DNA of 64,000 bases from NCBI GenBank assembly GCA_034190295.1, contig JAXHSW010000003.1, positions 1 to 64,000 of the forward strand, read 5' to 3'. Position 1 is the stretch's first letter. Every line of letters starts with the position of its first letter. Below are positions 62,772 through 64,000 of this stretch, in pieces. A program made the translations under genes and the position numbers. The notes beneath the pieces are model-generated. The model was given only the letters and a program-made list of their open reading frames with translations. It was not told the origin of the DNA and did not search any database. The DNA is from Okeania sp034190295 (GTDB lineage Bacteria; Cyanobacteriota; Cyanobacteriia; Cyanobacteriales; Microcoleaceae).

Positions 62772-64000
62772 CTATTCAACTTGACTAAGACGACGTAAAT
62801 TCAAAATATCGCTCATATTTTTAATCTGAGTACAAGTCTTTTCAAATTGTTGGCGATCGCTCACTTCAATACATAGATTAATAATTGCCGGGTAACCGGG
62901 ACTTGTTTTAACTTGAGCATTTTTAACATTAACATTATTATCCATCAAACGAGACAAAATATCTTTCAAAACTCCGACTCTATCCATCACTTCTATACAA
63001 ATATTAACTGGATAAGTTTGAGGTCGTCCTTGATTTTCATTAGTAGAATTCCAACTAACAGGAACTAACCTTTCTCCGGGTACATTTTCCACATTAGAAC
63101 AACCTTGACGATGAATAGAAATACCATGAATGCGAGTTACACTACCAATAATAGGCTCACCTGGAATTGGATTACAACAACCAGCCAAATGATACATTAA
63201 ACCTTCAACTCCAGCAATGGGATTAGACTTATCTGAAGATGAAGTTTGAGTGGAACGAGGTAGCATCAAAGTAGATTTATGCTCAGAAAATTCTTGACAA
63301 ATATCTGAATTTTTCTCAACTTGTGTGACTTCTTTAGTTGCATCTCGTAGTCGATTAACTACTAAATTTAAAGTTACTTCACCGTAACCTAAAGCTGCCA
63401 ATAAATCTTCCGCATTATGGTAATTAAATCTCTCAGCAACAAGTCGCATTTGCTCGGATTTGAGTAAAGATTCAAAACCTTTTTTACCCAATTCTTTTTC
63501 TAATAATTCTTTCCCTCTAGATATATTTCCTTCCCGATGAAAGCGTTTATACCACTGACGAATCCGGTTTCGTGCCCCATTAGTTACGACAAAATTTAGC
63601 CAATCTAGACTAGGATGCCCATTTTTTTGAGTTAATATTTCGACAATATCACCATTTTTTAATGGAGTATCTAAAGTGACAATCTTATCATTCACTTTAG
63701 CCCCTGTACAATGGTTTCCCACTTCTGTATGAATACGATAAGCAAAGTCTACTGAAGTCGAGCCTTGTTTGAGAGAAATAACATCACCTTTTGGTGTAAA
63801 TACATAAACATCTTCATAGAATAAATCGCCTTTTATAGTCTCCAAATATTCCCGGTCGTCTATCAGGTCGCTTTGCCATTCCAATAACTGTCTTAACCAG
63901 GTAAATTTTTCATCTTCAGCCGTCATTTTAGTATTACTAGAACTGGTTTCTTTATACTTCCAATGAGCAGCAATTCCATACTCAGCAATATGGTGCATTT
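62772..64000 (-). CDS. Bifunctional (p)ppGpp synthetase/hydrolase RelA/SpoT, 3' part
   Basis: The coding region runs off the window end, so the N-terminal HD hydrolase and most of the synthetase domain are missing. The visible part begins at the end of the synthetase (HHIAEYGIAAHWKYKE), then the TGS domain (VYVFTPKGDVISLKQGSTSVDFAYRIHT), a helical region, the Cys-containing zinc-finger-like domain (GLMYHLAGCCNPIPGEPIIG and HRQGCSNV) and a C-terminal ACT domain (ICIEVMDRVGVLKDILSRLM). This order is standard for long RSH enzymes that make and degrade the alarmone (p)ppGpp. The internal Met near 63998 is not the real start. The gene reads toward the truncated aldehyde dehydrogenase. Confidence 0.93.
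   Translation of the reverse strand, partial: MHHIAEYGIAAHWKYKETSSSNTKMTAEDEKFTWLRQLLEWQSDLIDDREYLETIKGDLFYEDVYVFTPKGDVISLKQGSTSVDFAYRIHTEVGNHCTGAKVNDKIVTLDTPLKNGDIVEILTQKNGHPSLDWLNFVVTNGARNRIRQWYKRFHREGNISRGKELLEKELGKKGFESLLKSEQMRLVAERFNYHNAEDLLAALGYGEVTLNLVVNRLRDATKEVTQVEKNSDICQEFSEHKSTLMLPRSTQTSSSDKSNPIAGVEGLMYHLAGCCNPIPGEPIIGSVTRIHGISIHRQGCSNVENVPGERLVPVSWNSTNENQGRPQTYPVNICIEVMDRVGVLKDILSRLMDNNVNVKNAQVKTSPGYPAIINLCIEVSDRQQFEKTCTQIKNMSDILNLRRLSQVE

Overview
The window looks like a low-GC filamentous cyanobacterium, most like the marine Oscillatoriales (Okeania/Trichodesmium-type). The support is: frequent GCGATCGC (HIP1) sites, System II cytochrome c maturation proteins (Ccs1 and CcdA), heptanucleotide tandem repeats in spacers, long repeat-filled spacers, and a two-domain type RelA/SpoT. 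The genus is an inference; no rRNA or tRNA gene was seen.

Layout. Positions 1-9.1 kb hold ordinary genes separated by long repeat-rich spacers: a phosphodiester glycosidase-like exported protein, Ccs1, CcdA, an antitoxin/MazF pair, a GT4-like glycosyltransferase and gene remnants. A small HTH protein sits at 9.6 kb. From 7.2 to 60 kb almost every gene belongs to one glycan-building island. A minus-strand block (7.2-25.5 kb) carries glycosyltransferases, sulfotransferases and methyltransferases. A plus-strand block (25.7-46.7 kb) carries TPR-glycosyltransferase fusions, a STELLO/DUF288-like protein, a heparinase II/III-like protein, a methyltransferase gene broken by an IS200/IS605-type element, and GT92/GT61 and GT2-like enzymes. 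A second minus-strand block (46.8-57.3 kb) carries a GT8-like enzyme, FkbM and other methyltransferases joined to coiled coils, and a sulfotransferase-like protein with a very long coiled coil. A TPR protein follows at 58.6 kb. The end of the window holds a 336-bp tandem repeat array, a truncated aldehyde dehydrogenase and the 3' part of a relA/spoT gene.

How the island may work. By my count it encodes five sulfotransferase-type domains, about eleven methyltransferase domains, about fourteen glycosyltransferase domains, five TPR proteins and one polysaccharide-lyase-like protein. Many are fused in single large polypeptides. A recurring ~100-residue beta-rich module (GWVAS ... PSPDV ... LTPLF) joins sulfotransferase, methyltransferase and glycosyltransferase domains in several genes. 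This suggests an assembly line that writes a sulfated, methylated surface polysaccharide or protein-linked glycan. No flippase, polymerase, ABC exporter or sugar-nucleotide synthesis gene is visible here, so export and precursor supply must lie elsewhere.

The island is also shaped by repeats. Heptamer tandem repeats are translated in frame as long low-complexity linkers, one of them inside a glycosyltransferase domain. A 399-bp tandem duplication caused a 100-N assembly gap. At least nine short inverted-repeat (MITE-like) elements lie in spacers.
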